Assembly: GCF_030732065.1 (NCBI RefSeq)
Contig: NZ_JAVBHX010000002.1
Span: 124,001 to 188,000 of the forward strand
Direction of reading: 5' to 3'
Origin: Oceanimonas aquatica
GTDB taxonomy: Bacteria > Pseudomonadota > Gammaproteobacteria > Enterobacterales > Aeromonadaceae
Length of the DNA: 64,000 nucleotides
Of the stretch, positions 1-9,379 are shown in pieces. A program made the translations under genes and the position numbers. The first letter of the stretch is position 1. Each line of letters opens with the position of its first letter. The notes beneath the pieces were generated by a model. It worked only from the letters and a program-made list of their open reading frames with translations. It was not told the DNA's origin and ran no database searches.

Positions 1-1
1 C

Positions 2-1720
2 TGGTATCAGCCCCTGTTGCTCACCGCCGGCGCTGCCTGGTACGGACTCTGTTCATGGCTGGTGCTGCTGGCCTGGCCCTACAAACCGGTACACGAGCAG
101 CTGGCCCAGTGTTATTTTGCGCTGTCCCGCTACCTGCTGGCCAAATCCCGCTTCTTTGACAGCCCGGAAGAGCTGCACCGGGGCCTGCGCCATGAGCTGG
201 CTCAGCTCAATATTCAGCTGGTCAACAGTCTGGAGCTGAGCAAGCAGATACTGAACCGCCGCCTGAGCGGCAATACCAAAGACCCCGAGCTCGCCCGGTT
301 GCTGGAACTGCATTTACTGGTGCAGAGCATGCATGAACGGGCCGCCTCCAGCCACTATTCCTACCGCCAGCTCAATCATGCCCTGGATAAGGCCGAGGTA
401 CTGGCCGGCTACCAGGTGCTGCTGGAAGAGCTGGGCGAGGCCTGTTACCGGCTGGGTCTGGCCATTCTCACTCACCATCCCTACCGCCCCGGCAGACGCA
501 TTGCCTGGGAGTTGTCGGCGCTCAGGGATCAGCTCGACTACAGCCATCTGCGCCGTCACTACTCCCCCGAGCTGATGAGCCCGCTGCGTTTTCTCACCCG
601 CAACATGGAACACGTACATCGGGCGCTGTTGCAGGCAGAGCGGCTGACTGCGGACGACGGCCATCAGGCAGCGGTATCGCAGGCCGAGCTGGCCCGCCCG
701 GCACCCCAGGGCGTAGGCGAGCGACTGCGCGCCCTGCTGACGCCCAACGCCATTCTGTTTCGCCACGGCGTGCGACTGAGTGTCTGCTTTGCCCTGGGCT
801 ACGGACTGATCACGGCCCTGGAGCTGGAGCGGGGCTACTGGATATTGCTGACCATACTGTTTGTATGCCAGCCCAGCTTTAGCGCCACCCGCCAGCGCCT
901 GACCGAGCGGACCATCGGTACCCTGGCCGGCATCGCCGCCGGCGCCCCCCTGCTGTGGCTGTTTCCGTCGGTGGAAAGCCAGCTGGTGATCCTGCTGCTC
1001 TGCGCCTTTGTATTTTTTACTCAGGTCAGGGTGCACTACAGCTGGGCGGTCTGCTTCATTACCCTGTTTGTATTACTGGCTTTTAACCTGCACGGCGCCG
1101 GGCAGGCGCCCGTTTTGCTGCCGCGCCTGCTCGACACTCTGGCCGGCTGTGCACTGGCGTTTGTTACCGTATGGTGTATCTGGCCCGACTGGCAGCGCCG
1201 CCACCTGCCCCGGCTGCTGGCGGATGCCATGGAAGCCAATGCCGCCTACCTGAATGCCATCAGCCACCAGGACGGTCTTCAGGATCATGAAACCCTGCCC
1301 TACCGCATTGCCCGCAAGCGTGCCCACCTGGCCGACAACCAGCTGGCCCAGGCCTGGCAGAATATTCGGGTAGAGCCGGTATCGACTCACTGGCTCAACC
1401 TGTGCTTTGAAATCGCCTACCGCAATCATGCGCTCTTGTCTTACCTGTCCGCCCTGGGCGTGCACCGTCGGCAGGGACTGACACTGCCCGCCTCCTTTGT
1501 GACCGGTCTGAACGAGCGACTGTGCGCCGCCGCCGACGCCCTGCGCCGGGAGCAGCCCCTGACGGAGCAGCCGCCGCTGCCGGCCATGACCACCGATGGC
1601 GAGGACGAGTGGCAAATTCTCACTCGCCAGCTGCACAACAACATGGCCTTGCTGGTCAATGATCTTTACCAGCTGGCCGGGGGCGTGGGCCGGGATGCAC
1701 AAGGAGCGCAGCTTGGGTAA
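2..1720 (+). CDS. yccS: YccS-family inner-membrane protein, 5'-truncated by window edge
   Basis: The reading frame is open from the first full codon at position 2, so the start lies upstream. The visible 572 codons compare with about 720 for the YccS/YhfK family, so roughly the first 150 residues are missing. The frame begins in a hydrophobic stretch, followed by a long soluble region (about residues 25-250). A second membrane bundle (about 255-395) carries a family-like [10 protein letters not shown]...ERTIGTLAG segment of the FUSC/aromatic-acid-exporter fold, then a cytoplasmic tail. The substrate of YccS is not established; efflux is only inferred from the fold. tusE follows after 26 bases on the same strand. 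Confidence 0.88.
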   Translation, partial: WYQPLLLTAGAAWYGLCSWLVLLAWPYKPVHEQLAQCYFALSRYLLAKSRFFDSPEELHRGLRHELAQLNIQLVNSLELSKQILNRRLSGNTKDPELARLLELHLLVQSMHERAASSHYSYRQLNHALDKAEVLAGYQVLLEELGEACYRLGLAILTHHPYRPGRRIAWELSALRDQLDYSHLRRHYSPELMSPLRFLTRNMEHVHRALLQAERLTADDGHQAAVSQAELARPAPQGVGERLRALLTPNAILFRHGVRLSVCFALGYGLITALELERGYWILLTILFVCQPSFSATRQRLTERTIGTLAGIAAGAPLLWLFPSVESQLVILLLCAFVFFTQVRVHYSWAVCFITLFVLLAFNLHGAGQAPVLLPRLLDTLAGCALAFVTVWCIWPDWQRRHLPRLLADAMEANAAYLNAISHQDGLQDHETLPYRIARKRAHLADNQLAQAWQNIRVEPVSTHWLNLCFEIAYRNHALLSYLSALGVHRRQGLTLPASFVTGLNERLCAAADALRREQPLTEQPPLPAMTTDGEDEWQILTRQLHNNMALLVNDLYQLAGGVGRDAQGAQLG

Positions 1721-1746
1721 AATATGCGGGCAACCGAGGAGAGCCC

Positions 1747-2076
1747 ATGTTTGAATTTGAAGGCCGCCCCATCGACACCGATGCCCAGGGCTATCTGAAA
1801 AACCATCTGGACTGGCAGCCGGCCATGGCCGAGCGGCTGGCCGAAGAAGAAGGTATTACGCTGACGGCCGAGCACCGGGAGGTGATCCAGTTTGTGCGGG
1901 CGTTTTATCTGAAATACAACACCTCGCCGGCCATTCGGGCCCTGGTCAAGGCCATGGCCAAGGAGCTGGGGGAAGACAAGGGAAACAGCCGTTATCTTTA
2001 CCGGCTGTTTCCCAAGGGGCCGGCCAAACAGGCCACCAAGCTGGCAGGCCTGCCCAAACCGGTGAAGTGTATTTAA
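1747..2076 (+). CDS. tusE: Sulfur relay protein TusE
   Basis: 109 residues, the normal length for TusE/DsrC-like proteins. In the TusA-TusBCD-TusE-MnmA relay it accepts persulfide sulfur and passes it to MnmA for 2-thiolation of tRNA wobble uridine. The conserved penultimate cysteine is present (C-terminus KPVKCI, Cys108), as is the central [18 protein letters not shown] helix region. A GAGGAG Shine-Dalgarno lies just before the ATG. It follows yccS closely and ends in a terminator shared with dedD on the other strand. Confidence 0.95.
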   Translation: MFEFEGRPIDTDAQGYLKNHLDWQPAMAERLAEEEGITLTAEHREVIQFVRAFYLKYNTSPAIRALVKAMAKELGEDKGNSRYLYRLFPKGPAKQATKLAGLPKPVKCI

Positions 2077-2080
2077 GGCA

Positions 2081-2110
2081 AAAAAATTCCGGCTTTCGCC
2101 GGAATTTTTA
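2081..2110. terminator. Bidirectional terminator between tusE and dedD
   Basis: AATTCCGGC-TTTC-GCCGGAATT hairpin flanked by an A-run on the left and a T-run on the right, so it can stop transcription in both directions. It lies between converging tusE and dedD and overlaps the dedD stop codon. Confidence 0.85.
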
Positions 2111-2695
2111 TTTGGCCATCACACGGCCCTTGAGACCGGTAAGGCGCTCCAGTGCCGCCAGTTGCTGTTCCAGACGGGGTTTGGCATCGGGGCCGACCCA
2201 CACCCGGTTTAGCTGCCCCTGACGCGGCACCGACGGCGTGGTCTGTACCCGGTAGCCCGCCGCCTGCAGCTTTTTCACCAGGGCATTGACGTTGTCCGCA
2301 TTGCGAAATGCCCCCAGCTGGACGATAAAATCGCCACCGGTCGGCTGCACCGCAGGAGCAGGTTCGGGGGCGGGAGCCACCGGCTTAACCTCGGGTGCCG
2401 GCTCTGGTTTGGGGGCCGGCACCGTGACTACTTGCGGCTCGGGTTGCGGCGGCTCGGGAGGCGCTTCCCTTACCGTTTCCAGGCTCCAGTTTTCGGCGCT
2501 GGCGGCCGGCTCAGCCGTAGCCTCGGGCATGGCCGGTGCCGGCCGTGGGGGCTCCAGCTCGGGGCGCAACGGAATGCTGACGGCCTCATCCGGCATGGGT
2601 GGCTGCTTGCCATCCAGCAGGTCAGGCAGAAAAATCACGCCCAGCGCCACCAGCAATATGGTGCCCACCAGGCGATGCTGAAATTGGGTTGCCAT
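2108..2695 (-). CDS. dedD: SPOR-domain cell division protein DedD
   Basis: 195 residues from the ATG at 2695 (MATQFQHRLVG...); an upstream in-frame extension lies inside folC and lacks DedD character. One N-terminal membrane segment (about residues 8-27, VGTILLVALGVIFLPDLL) is followed by a Pro/Glu/Ala-rich periplasmic linker. The C-terminal SPOR domain (about 115-195, GDFIVQLGAF...AGYRVQ...VWVGP) binds denuded septal peptidoglycan. The start codon is one base after the folC stop, so it is probably translated with accD-folC. In E. coli cvpA-purF follow dedD; here the cluster ends and meets tusE. Confidence 0.93.
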   Translation of the reverse strand: MATQFQHRLVGTILLVALGVIFLPDLLDGKQPPMPDEAVSIPLRPELEPPRPAPAMPEATAEPAASAENWSLETVREAPPEPPQPEPQVVTVPAPKPEPAPEVKPVAPAPEPAPAVQPTGGDFIVQLGAFRNADNVNALVKKLQAAGYRVQTTPSVPRQGQLNRVWVGPDAKPRLEQQLAALERLTGLKGRVMAK

Positions 2696-2696
2696 C

Positions 2697-3950
2697 TCAG
2701 TTCTCCCCTTGTTGAGCGCCGTGCCAGGCCAGGGCCTCGGCCACGGTAAAGAAGGAGCCAAACACCAGCACCCTGTCCTGCGGCCCGGCGGCCTCGCGGG
2801 CCGCCAGCAGGGCTTCGGTGACCGAAGCAAAATGCGGCTCGGCCCCCAGCTGCTTTGCCAACATCACGCCCTCGGCCCCTCTGGGACCACTCAGGGTCGC
2901 CGGGTACCAGTGCTCCACCAGAGGCAACAGCGGCGCCAGGGTGGCGGCGATGTCCTTGTCCTTGAGCATGCCCACCACGGCATGAATCGTGCCCTCGCCC
3001 TGCTGCAACCGGGAAGCCAGATAGGCCGCCGATTCGGGATTGTGGGCCACGTCCACCCAGAGGTTGGGCTCGAGCTGCTGCAAGCGGCCGGCGAGCCGGG
3101 CCTCGCGCAGGCCGGTGGCAATGGCATCAAAAGACAGCGTAAAGGGCGAGGCAGCCAGGGTGGCCAGAGCCGTGGCGGCGTTCATCAACGGCAGGGCTGG
3201 CACCGGCAGCTGTTCGAGCGCCAGGCCCGATCCGTTAAAGGACCAGGTGTCACCCTGTTGCTGCCAGTGAAAATCCCTGCCGCTGAACGCCACCGGGGTA
3301 CCCAGCCTGCCGGCCTGCTCGCCAATGCTCGCAGGCGGGTTGAGATCGCCGCACACCGCCGGCTTGCCCGGACGCAGAATGCCCGCCTTTTCAAAACCGA
3401 TAACCTCGCGGTCGTCGCCCAGCCAGTCGGTATGATCGAGGGCAATGGTGGTGATCACCGCCTGATCCGAGTCCACCACATTGGTGGCATCGAGCCGGCC
3501 GCCCAGGCCCACTTCCAGCAGCACCACGTCGGGCCGCAGGGCCCGGAACAGCCAGAGTGCGGCCAGGGTACCGAACTCGAAATAGGTGAGCGCTGTATCG
3601 CCCCGGGCCGCGTCCACGGCCGCAAAGGCCTCACAAAAGGCTCGTTCATCGGGGAAATGGCCGTTGATACGTACCCGCTCCCGGTAATCGAGCAGATGAG
3701 GCGAGGAATAGACGCCCACCGTGTGACCGCCGGCACGCAACATGCTTTCAAGCAGGGCACAGGTGGTGCCCTTGCCGTTGGTGCCACCCACGGTGATCAC
3801 ATGGGACGGCAGGCTCAGCAAGCCAAGCCGGCCGGCCACATGCTGCATGCGCTCCAGGCCCAGCTCGATATGGGCCATGTTCAGGCCTTCCAGCACGGTC
3901 AGCCAGTCGGCCAGCGAGCGGTCCGGGGCGGTGGATGCGGGGCTTTGCAT
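2697..3950 (-). CDS. folC: Bifunctional dihydrofolate synthase / folylpolyglutamate synthase
   Basis: 417 residues, full length for FolC. It adds glutamate to dihydropteroate and then to folates using ATP. The Mur-ligase-type P-loop GGTNGKGTTCALLE is at about residues 54-67, followed by the substrate segment YSSPHL and an ALDHTDWLG motif. A C-terminal domain (VVGMLKDKD...) completes the fold. The ATG overlaps the accD TGA by one base (TGATG), indicating translational coupling. Confidence 0.96.
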   Translation of the reverse strand: MQSPASTAPDRSLADWLTVLEGLNMAHIELGLERMQHVAGRLGLLSLPSHVITVGGTNGKGTTCALLESMLRAGGHTVGVYSSPHLLDYRERVRINGHFPDERAFCEAFAAVDAARGDTALTYFEFGTLAALWLFRALRPDVVLLEVGLGGRLDATNVVDSDQAVITTIALDHTDWLGDDREVIGFEKAGILRPGKPAVCGDLNPPASIGEQAGRLGTPVAFSGRDFHWQQQGDTWSFNGSGLALEQLPVPALPLMNAATALATLAASPFTLSFDAIATGLREARLAGRLQQLEPNLWVDVAHNPESAAYLASRLQQGEGTIHAVVGMLKDKDIAATLAPLLPLVEHWYPATLSGPRGAEGVMLAKQLGAEPHFASVTEALLAAREAAGPQDRVLVFGSFFTVAEALAWHGAQQGEN

Positions 3951-4813
3951 CAGATGTCCAGCGGCTCCTGGTTCATCAGCTTGCCAATCAGGCCGGCCAG
4001 CCGGTCACGCATTTCGCGGCGATTGATGATCATGTCGATGGCGCCATGCTCCAGCAGGAATTCGCTGCGCTGAAAGCCTTCCGGCAGCTTTTCACGCACG
4101 GTCTGCTCAATTACACGGGGGCCGGCAAAGCCGATCAGGGCCTTGGGCTCACCCACGTTGACGTCGCCCAGCATCGCCAGACTGGCGGACACACCGCCCA
4201 TGGTGGGATCGGTGAGCACGGAAATGTAGGGCAGGCCGGCTTCGGACAGACGATTCAGGGCCGCGCTGGTCTTGGCCATCTGCATCAGGGAGAACAGGGC
4301 TTCCTGCATGCGGGCACCGCCGGAGGCGGAAAAACACACCAGGGCACGGTTTTCTTCCAGGCAGGCTTCCACCGCCTTGACGAAACGGGCACCCACCACG
4401 GAGGCCATGGAGCCGCCCATAAAGGAAAATTCAAAGGAGCAGGCCACCACCGGCAGGCCGCGCAGGGTGCCCTTCATCACCACAATGGCGTCTTTTTCAT
4501 TACTGTTCTTCTGGGCCGCACTGATGCGATCCTTGTAGCGCTTGGAGTCCTTGAACTTGAGAATGTCCTGCGGCTCCAGCTCACCGCCCAGCTCTTCGCG
4601 ACCGTCCTGATCCAGGAACTTGTCGAGGCGGTTACGGGCGCTGATGCGCATGTGGTGGTCGCACTTGGGGCAGACTTCCAGGTTACGCTCAAGCTCGGCA
4701 CGGTACAGCACCTGCTCGCACTGGGTGCACTTGGTCCAGACTCCTTCCGGAATATTGTGACGGCGAACGCCGATGTTCTTGTTCTTGGGGAGAATTTTCT
4801 CAAGCCAGCTCAT
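3950..4813 (-). CDS. accD: Acetyl-CoA carboxylase carboxyltransferase subunit beta
   Basis: 287 residues. AccD and AccA form the carboxyltransferase that moves CO2 from biotin on AccB to acetyl-CoA, giving malonyl-CoA. The N-terminal zinc ribbon has Cys29, Cys32, Cys48 and Cys51 (CTQC...CPKC). The crotonase-like core contains [21 protein letters not shown] and [15 protein letters not shown]-containing ribosome site precedes the ATG. The gene lies 106 bases after truA and is coupled to folC, the same order as in Pseudomonas and E. coli relatives. Confidence 0.97.
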   Translation of the reverse strand: MSWLEKILPKNKNIGVRRHNIPEGVWTKCTQCEQVLYRAELERNLEVCPKCDHHMRISARNRLDKFLDQDGREELGGELEPQDILKFKDSKRYKDRISAAQKNSNEKDAIVVMKGTLRGLPVVACSFEFSFMGGSMASVVGARFVKAVEACLEENRALVCFSASGGARMQEALFSLMQMAKTSAALNRLSEAGLPYISVLTDPTMGGVSASLAMLGDVNVGEPKALIGFAGPRVIEQTVREKLPEGFQRSEFLLEHGAIDMIINRREMRDRLAGLIGKLMNQEPLDI

Positions 4814-4919
4814 GGAAATCCTTAATCATTGTTCGTGGTTGTCACGCAGCGGTCATTAAATCATATATCCGGCTGCGGGTTGATAAAAATTAAGGCCGCA
4901 GGTCAGAGCCTGCCGCCTG

Positions 4920-5711
4920 TCACAATTGGTCCGGCAGCCACAAGGGGCCGGGAATGGTCACGGGCAGGCCAAACTCGTCCGGGTAATCCACCCCCACCAG
5001 GTATAGCCCCCCCGCCTTGGCGGTCACTCCGGCCAGGTTGCGATCCCGGCCTTCCAGCACTTCCCTGACCCAGGCGCCGTCGGCCTCACCCATGCCCACC
5101 TTGAGCAGGGTGCCGGTAATGTTGCGCACCATGTGGTGCAGAAAGGCATTGGCCTTGATATCGAGCACAATATAGTGGCCAAAGCGCTGCACGTTAAGGT
5201 GCATGATGTTGCGAAACGGGCTTTTCGACTGGCACTGCACGGCACGAAAGGCACTGAAGTCGCGTTCACCCAGCAGACACTGACCGGCCTCGTGCATGCG
5301 GTCGGCGTCGATATGGCCGGCGTAGTGGCTGACGCCGGCGCCGTGAATGGCCGGCCGCATGTTGTGATTGAAAATAATGTAGCGATAACGACGGGCGGTG
5401 GCGCTGAAACGGGCATGAAACTCGTCGGGCACCGCCTTCACCCAGCGCACCGCGATGTCCGGGGGCAGGTTGGCGTTCATCCCTAAGGTCCAGGCGCCGT
5501 CGGGACGGGTTGCATGGGTGTCGAAATGCACCACCTGGCCGGTGCCGTGCACGCCGGCGTCGGTACGGCCGGCGCATTGCACTTCTACCGGGTGATCGGC
5601 AATTTTTGAAAGGGCTTTTTCCACCTCTTCCTGGACACTGGGGACCTCCCGCTGCCGTTGCCAGCCGTAATAGCGGCTGCCGTCATACTCTATGCCAAGG
5701 GCGATGCGCAT
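4920..5711 (-). CDS. truA: tRNA pseudouridine(38-40) synthase TruA
   Basis: 263 residues starting at the ATG for [20 protein letters not shown]; a longer frame adds only a non-conserved hydrophobic leader. The catalytic Asp lies in [17 protein letters not shown] (about residue 52). [14 protein letters not shown] and [13 protein letters not shown] are other family motifs. It isomerises uridines 38-40 of tRNA anticodon arms. It sits between fimV and accD, the arrangement also seen in Pseudomonas. Confidence 0.96.
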   Translation of the reverse strand: MRIALGIEYDGSRYYGWQRQREVPSVQEEVEKALSKIADHPVEVQCAGRTDAGVHGTGQVVHFDTHATRPDGAWTLGMNANLPPDIAVRWVKAVPDEFHARFSATARRYRYIIFNHNMRPAIHGAGVSHYAGHIDADRMHEAGQCLLGERDFSAFRAVQCQSKSPFRNIMHLNVQRFGHYIVLDIKANAFLHHMVRNITGTLLKVGMGEADGAWVREVLEGRDRNLAGVTAKAGGLYLVGVDYPDEFGLPVTIPGPLWLPDQL

Positions 5712-5824
5712 ATTCAGTTCCAAGAAAAAAAAGGAGGGCAATTATACCCGTTGCCACGGCAAAATGAAGAACCGGCCGCAAGAGCGGCCGGTGGGCATGG
5801 CATGCAAAATGGCAAGATGCGTGC

Positions 5825-8014
5825 TCAGCGCTTGCCAAGCCGTTGCAACAGCTTGCGGGCATCGTTCTGCTGCTGCTCATTGCCTTTTTCCAGGGCCTCG
5901 TTGAGCAGTTCCCGGGCACTGTCGAGATCATCAATTTCGATATAGGCCCGGGCCAGATCCAGCTTGGCGCCCATGCCGCCTTCGTCCAGATCGATATCCA
6001 CTTCCTGGCCGTTACCCAGCAGTTCGGCGTAATCGTCCAGCTCGTGGCGGGCGACCGGCTCGCGTTCGCCCAGAAAAGACGAAGACTCATCGGGACCCGC
6101 CGCGGCAGGCTCGGCGCTTTGCTCCGCCATGGAATCGGCCAGCACATCATCAAAGCGGCTGGAGAGATCCTCGTCAAAAGCCCCCTGTTCCGCCAGAGAC
6201 ACCGGCTCTTCGGCCGCGTCTGTCTGCGGGGTCGCCTCTTCCGGGGCGTCCAGATCAAACAGGCTGTCGTCAAATGCCAGATCGGCCTCGCCGCTGTTAT
6301 TGCCAAACAGCGGTTGATCCGGCGTCTCGTCAAGGGACAGATCCGCATTCGGGTTATTGACCGCATCGTCAAACAGCACATCATCGGCATCGGCCGTCGC
6401 CTGCGCATTGGCACCGGCGGCTTCATCATCAAACAGCAACTCGTCGACATCGGCGGTCGGCTGCGCATTGGCGCCGGCGGCTTCGTCATCAAACAGCAGC
6501 TCGTCGGCATCCGCGGCCGGCTGCGGGTTGGCGCCGGCGGCTTCGTCATCAAACAGCAGCTCGTCGGGATCCGCGGCCGGCTGCGGGTTGGCGCCGGCGG
6601 CTTCGTCGTCAAACAACAGCTCGTCGGGATCCGCGGCCGGCTGTGCATTGGTGCCGGCGGCCTCGTCGTCAAACAGGATATCTTCATCAGAAGGCTCGGC
6701 CTTGGCCTGATCATCAAACAGGGCCTCGTCGAGCGCCACTTCGGCGGCGGCCGGCTCGGCGTCTTCCTGCTCCTGACGTTCCTGCTCTTCCAGGAAACGG
6801 GCAAAGGCATCTTCATCTATTTCCACCTCTTCCTCGGCGGTTGCCGTCGGTGGTACCTCGTCCACCGCACTGAGCTCGGTGGCGAAGAGATCGTCAAAGT
6901 CGTTTTGCTCGTCTTCCATCATCAGCTGGGAAGAATCCGCGTCCTGCTCGGCCATGTCTTCCCTGAGCCGTTTGCGCCACCACAGGGTGAACAAGGCCAG
7001 CAGCAACAGGGCCGGCAGGGTCAGCAACAGGGCCAGATTAAGGGGTTGCTCGAGCAGCTGGCTGAACCAGCCGCCCCGCTCGACGGCGGCATTGGCCTCG
7101 GGTGTGGCCTGCTGGGCGCGCACCATTTTCAATTCGTTGACTTCGGCGGTGAGCTGACCCAGCCGGCGGCGCAGGGCCTGGTTGTTGTCGGCCAGTTGCG
7201 CCAGTTGTTCGTTGGACATGGCCACCTGCTCACGCAGCTCATCCAGCAGCCGGGCCTGCAGGCGCTCCAGTGCCGCCTGTTCGGCCCGTTCCGGGCCGGT
7301 GGCAGGTACCGGTGGCGCAGGGTCGGTTTGCGCGGTCTCGGGCTCGGGGCGGGAAACGGGCGCCGGGGCCGGTCTGGCCGCCCGGGGCTCGCTCAGGCCG
7401 GGCGCCTGAGCCACGTTTTCCGGGGGTGTTGCCGGCGTTGGTGCCACCTCGGGCGCCGGCTCGGGCTTGGGCTCGGCGGCGGGAGGGGTCACCGGCGCCG
7501 GCTCGGCTTTCACCGCCGGCGGCGTTGCCACTGCCGGGGCCGGTGAGGGTTGCGGCGTGTCGGGCGCACGGACAGCAGGCCGGGCCGGTGCCTGAGTGAC
7601 GCTGCGGTTACCCTGGCGGCTCAGGCGGCGAAACTCGTTCTCGGCTTCCCGGGGAGTTCGTTGCCGGGCCTGACTCAGGGTCGGCAACCGCAACATGGCG
7701 CCCCGTTGCAAATAATTGATGTTGCCCCGCACAAAGGCGGTCGGGTTGAGGTAATACAGCGCCACCATGGTCTGCTGCACCGTTGCCGGCGCCCGTGTGT
7801 GCCGGGCCGCGATGGACCAGAGGGTGTCGGTGGAGGTAATGGGACCGTAGCGACTGGCCTGAACCGGAGCCGGTTGCTCGGGCGCTGCCGGGCTTAGCGC
7901 GGCCGGAGTGTCCGGGCCTCTCAACTCGATATAAAACTCCTGTGCCGTGGCCGACAGGGTACAGGACAGCCACAGGGCCAGCACGGAATAAAGCGGTGGT
8001 CGGCGTGTTCTCAT
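5825..8014 (-). CDS. fimV: FimV-family inner-membrane peptidoglycan-binding protein
   Basis: 729 residues. Order of parts: signal peptide (about 1-24), FimV N-terminal segment FYIELRGPDTPAALSPAAPEQP, LysM-like domain (about 55-115), Pro/Ala-rich linker (140-235), predicted coiled coil (about 240-295), one membrane helix (about 318-342), a very acidic cytoplasmic region with 20-residue tandem repeats (about 442-552), and the FimV C-terminal TPR-like domain (about 670-729). In Pseudomonas FimV supports the type IV pilus secretin and polar cAMP signalling (established there, inferred here). It is shorter than Pseudomonas FimV (about 900 residues). No clear Shine-Dalgarno precedes the ATG. Confidence 0.9.
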   Translation of the reverse strand: MRTRRPPLYSVLALWLSCTLSATAQEFYIELRGPDTPAALSPAAPEQPAPVQASRYGPITSTDTLWSIAARHTRAPATVQQTMVALYYLNPTAFVRGNINYLQRGAMLRLPTLSQARQRTPREAENEFRRLSRQGNRSVTQAPARPAVRAPDTPQPSPAPAVATPPAVKAEPAPVTPPAAEPKPEPAPEVAPTPATPPENVAQAPGLSEPRAARPAPAPVSRPEPETAQTDPAPPVPATGPERAEQAALERLQARLLDELREQVAMSNEQLAQLADNNQALRRRLGQLTAEVNELKMVRAQQATPEANAAVERGGWFSQLLEQPLNLALLLTLPALLLLALFTLWWRKRLREDMAEQDADSSQLMMEDEQNDFDDLFATELSAVDEVPPTATAEEEVEIDEDAFARFLEEQERQEQEDAEPAAAEVALDEALFDDQAKAEPSDEDILFDDEAAGTNAQPAADPDELLFDDEAAGANPQPAADPDELLFDDEAAGANPQPAADADELLFDDEAAGANAQPTADVDELLFDDEAAGANAQATADADDVLFDDAVNNPNADLSLDETPDQPLFGNNSGEADLAFDDSLFDLDAPEEATPQTDAAEEPVSLAEQGAFDEDLSSRFDDVLADSMAEQSAEPAAAGPDESSSFLGEREPVARHELDDYAELLGNGQEVDIDLDEGGMGAKLDLARAYIEIDDLDSARELLNEALEKGNEQQQNDARKLLQRLGKR
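6361..6690 (-). repeat. 60-bp in-frame tandem repeat inside fimV
   Basis: About five and a half copies with an exact 60-base period, each encoding a 20-residue unit of the type DELLFDDEAAGANPQPAADP (FimV residues about 442-552). Inner copies differ at only a few bases while edge copies are more diverged, the usual sign of recent unequal expansion in the middle. Copy-number change stays in frame. Confidence 0.93.
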
Positions 8015-8089
8015 TATGTCGTTGGTATCCCTTGTTTTGCCCCGAGACCGGCATTCACCGCCGCCCGGCTGACCATGGCACCAGTGTAG

Positions 8090-8123
8090 AAAAAAAGAGT
8101 CCCAATAGGAACTTGTCTATTGG
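8090..8123 (-). terminator. Probable terminator of pdxB
   Basis: On the minus strand a CCAATAG...CTATTGG stem (8102-8123) is followed by GACTC and a run of seven T. It lies downstream of pdxB and upstream of fimV, suggesting the two are separate transcripts. Confidence 0.55.
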
Positions 8124-8156
8124 CACGTCGAATACATGCTTATCGGCCGCCGGCGC

Positions 8157-9266
8157 TCAGGCTTTAAATCCCAGGGCTTCTGCCCCCTCGCTGACGCCCC
8201 GCCACTGCAGCGAGCCCAGCTCCCGGCGCTCTGAATAGTCCTTGCGCAGCCGGTCAAAAAAGCCAGGCTCACCCGAGGCCAGGCCGTGCCGAAAATCGCG
8301 ATCATCCCGTTCGATGTCGTAAACCAGCCGTACCAGCCGCTCCAGCAGGGCCTGATCGGGTGTGTCATTCAGGTGAACGGAGGCCACCGCCGGAGGCGGC
8401 AACAACTCGGCCAGGGTATGATGCTCCGGTTGCCCGCCATGGGCGCACAGCGCCCGGTACAGGGCAAAGGTGCCCCTGGCCTTGCCTTCCAGACTGTAAC
8501 CGGCAATGTGCGGCGTGGCGATCAGCACATGGGGCACCAGCTCGGCCAGCACGGCCGGCTCATGCTCCCACACATCCATCACCAGGGTCAGCGGCTGCTC
8601 GCCCTGCTGACGTTCCAGCAGCGCCTGATTATTCCAGACATCGCCCCGGCAGGCATTGATCAGCACCTGATTTTCACGCAACCGCTTTATCCGCTCCCGG
8701 CTCAGCAAATGATGGGTGGCATAAGGACCTTGGTGAGTGATGGGCACATGAAAACTGACAATGTCGGCGGTGAGGGCGTCATCATAATCGACCAGCCCGG
8801 ACAGACCGGCCTCGGCCAGTAGCGGGTCGCAGCGCAACACCCGCATGCCCAGGCCCTCGGCCCGGCGCGCTACCTCACTGCCGGTGTTGCCGGCCCCGAC
8901 CACCGCCAGGGTCTTGCCCGCCAGCCGCCAGCCTTTATGGCTGGCCACCCGCAGCAGCGCCGCCAGCATATAGTCCCCCACCGCCACCTTGTTGCAGCCG
9001 GGGGCGCTGGCAAAGGTAATGCCGCGCCGTGCCAGCAGGCCAGTGTCGACATGGTCGCAGCCAATGGTGGCGGTGCCGACAAAACTCAGCCGGTTGGCCT
9101 CGCTCAGCAGGGTCTCATCCACGCGGGTGACGGAACGGACTAGCAGGGCATCGATGTCACGCAACTCCACCGGGTTCAGTGCCCGTCCCGGGCGGGTGAT
9201 CACCTCGGCCCGGCCGGCAAACAGCTCGCGCACAAAGGGCATGTTTTCATCGGCCAGCACTTTCAT
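8157..9266 (-). CDS. pdxB: Erythronate-4-phosphate dehydrogenase
   Basis: 369 residues. Oxidises 4-phosphoerythronate in the DXP-dependent pyridoxal phosphate pathway. It is a D-2-hydroxyacid dehydrogenase: the NAD-binding VGAGNTGSEVARR motif is at about 122-134, and the catalytic Arg, Glu and His lie in INACRGDVW, VMDVWEHEP and TPHIAGYS. The C-terminal PdxB dimerisation region is present. A strong AAGGAG lies seven bases before the ATG. It diverges from the PAP2-family gene over 113 bases. Confidence 0.96.
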   Translation of the reverse strand: MKVLADENMPFVRELFAGRAEVITRPGRALNPVELRDIDALLVRSVTRVDETLLSEANRLSFVGTATIGCDHVDTGLLARRGITFASAPGCNKVAVGDYMLAALLRVASHKGWRLAGKTLAVVGAGNTGSEVARRAEGLGMRVLRCDPLLAEAGLSGLVDYDDALTADIVSFHVPITHQGPYATHHLLSRERIKRLRENQVLINACRGDVWNNQALLERQQGEQPLTLVMDVWEHEPAVLAELVPHVLIATPHIAGYSLEGKARGTFALYRALCAHGGQPEHHTLAELLPPPAVASVHLNDTPDQALLERLVRLVYDIERDDRDFRHGLASGEPGFFDRLRKDYSERRELGSLQWRGVSEGAEALGFKA

Positions 9267-9379
9267 CGCTATCTCCTTGTTATAACGGCCACTAGTGTAC
9301 TCCGACTTGAGCCGGTGTTCACTGCCGCCGTGGTCGGCTTTCTGCTAGACTGCCGGCCTTGCCGTTGTCGAGGTTCACC

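Noticed and set aside
6361..6690. Regular repeat that might suggest CRISPR.
   Set aside because: No unique spacers; the 60-base units are contiguous and encode protein in frame.
5843..7546. 567-codon plus-strand frame opposite fimV.
   Set aside because: Shadow of the fimV repeats; no ribosome site or domain.
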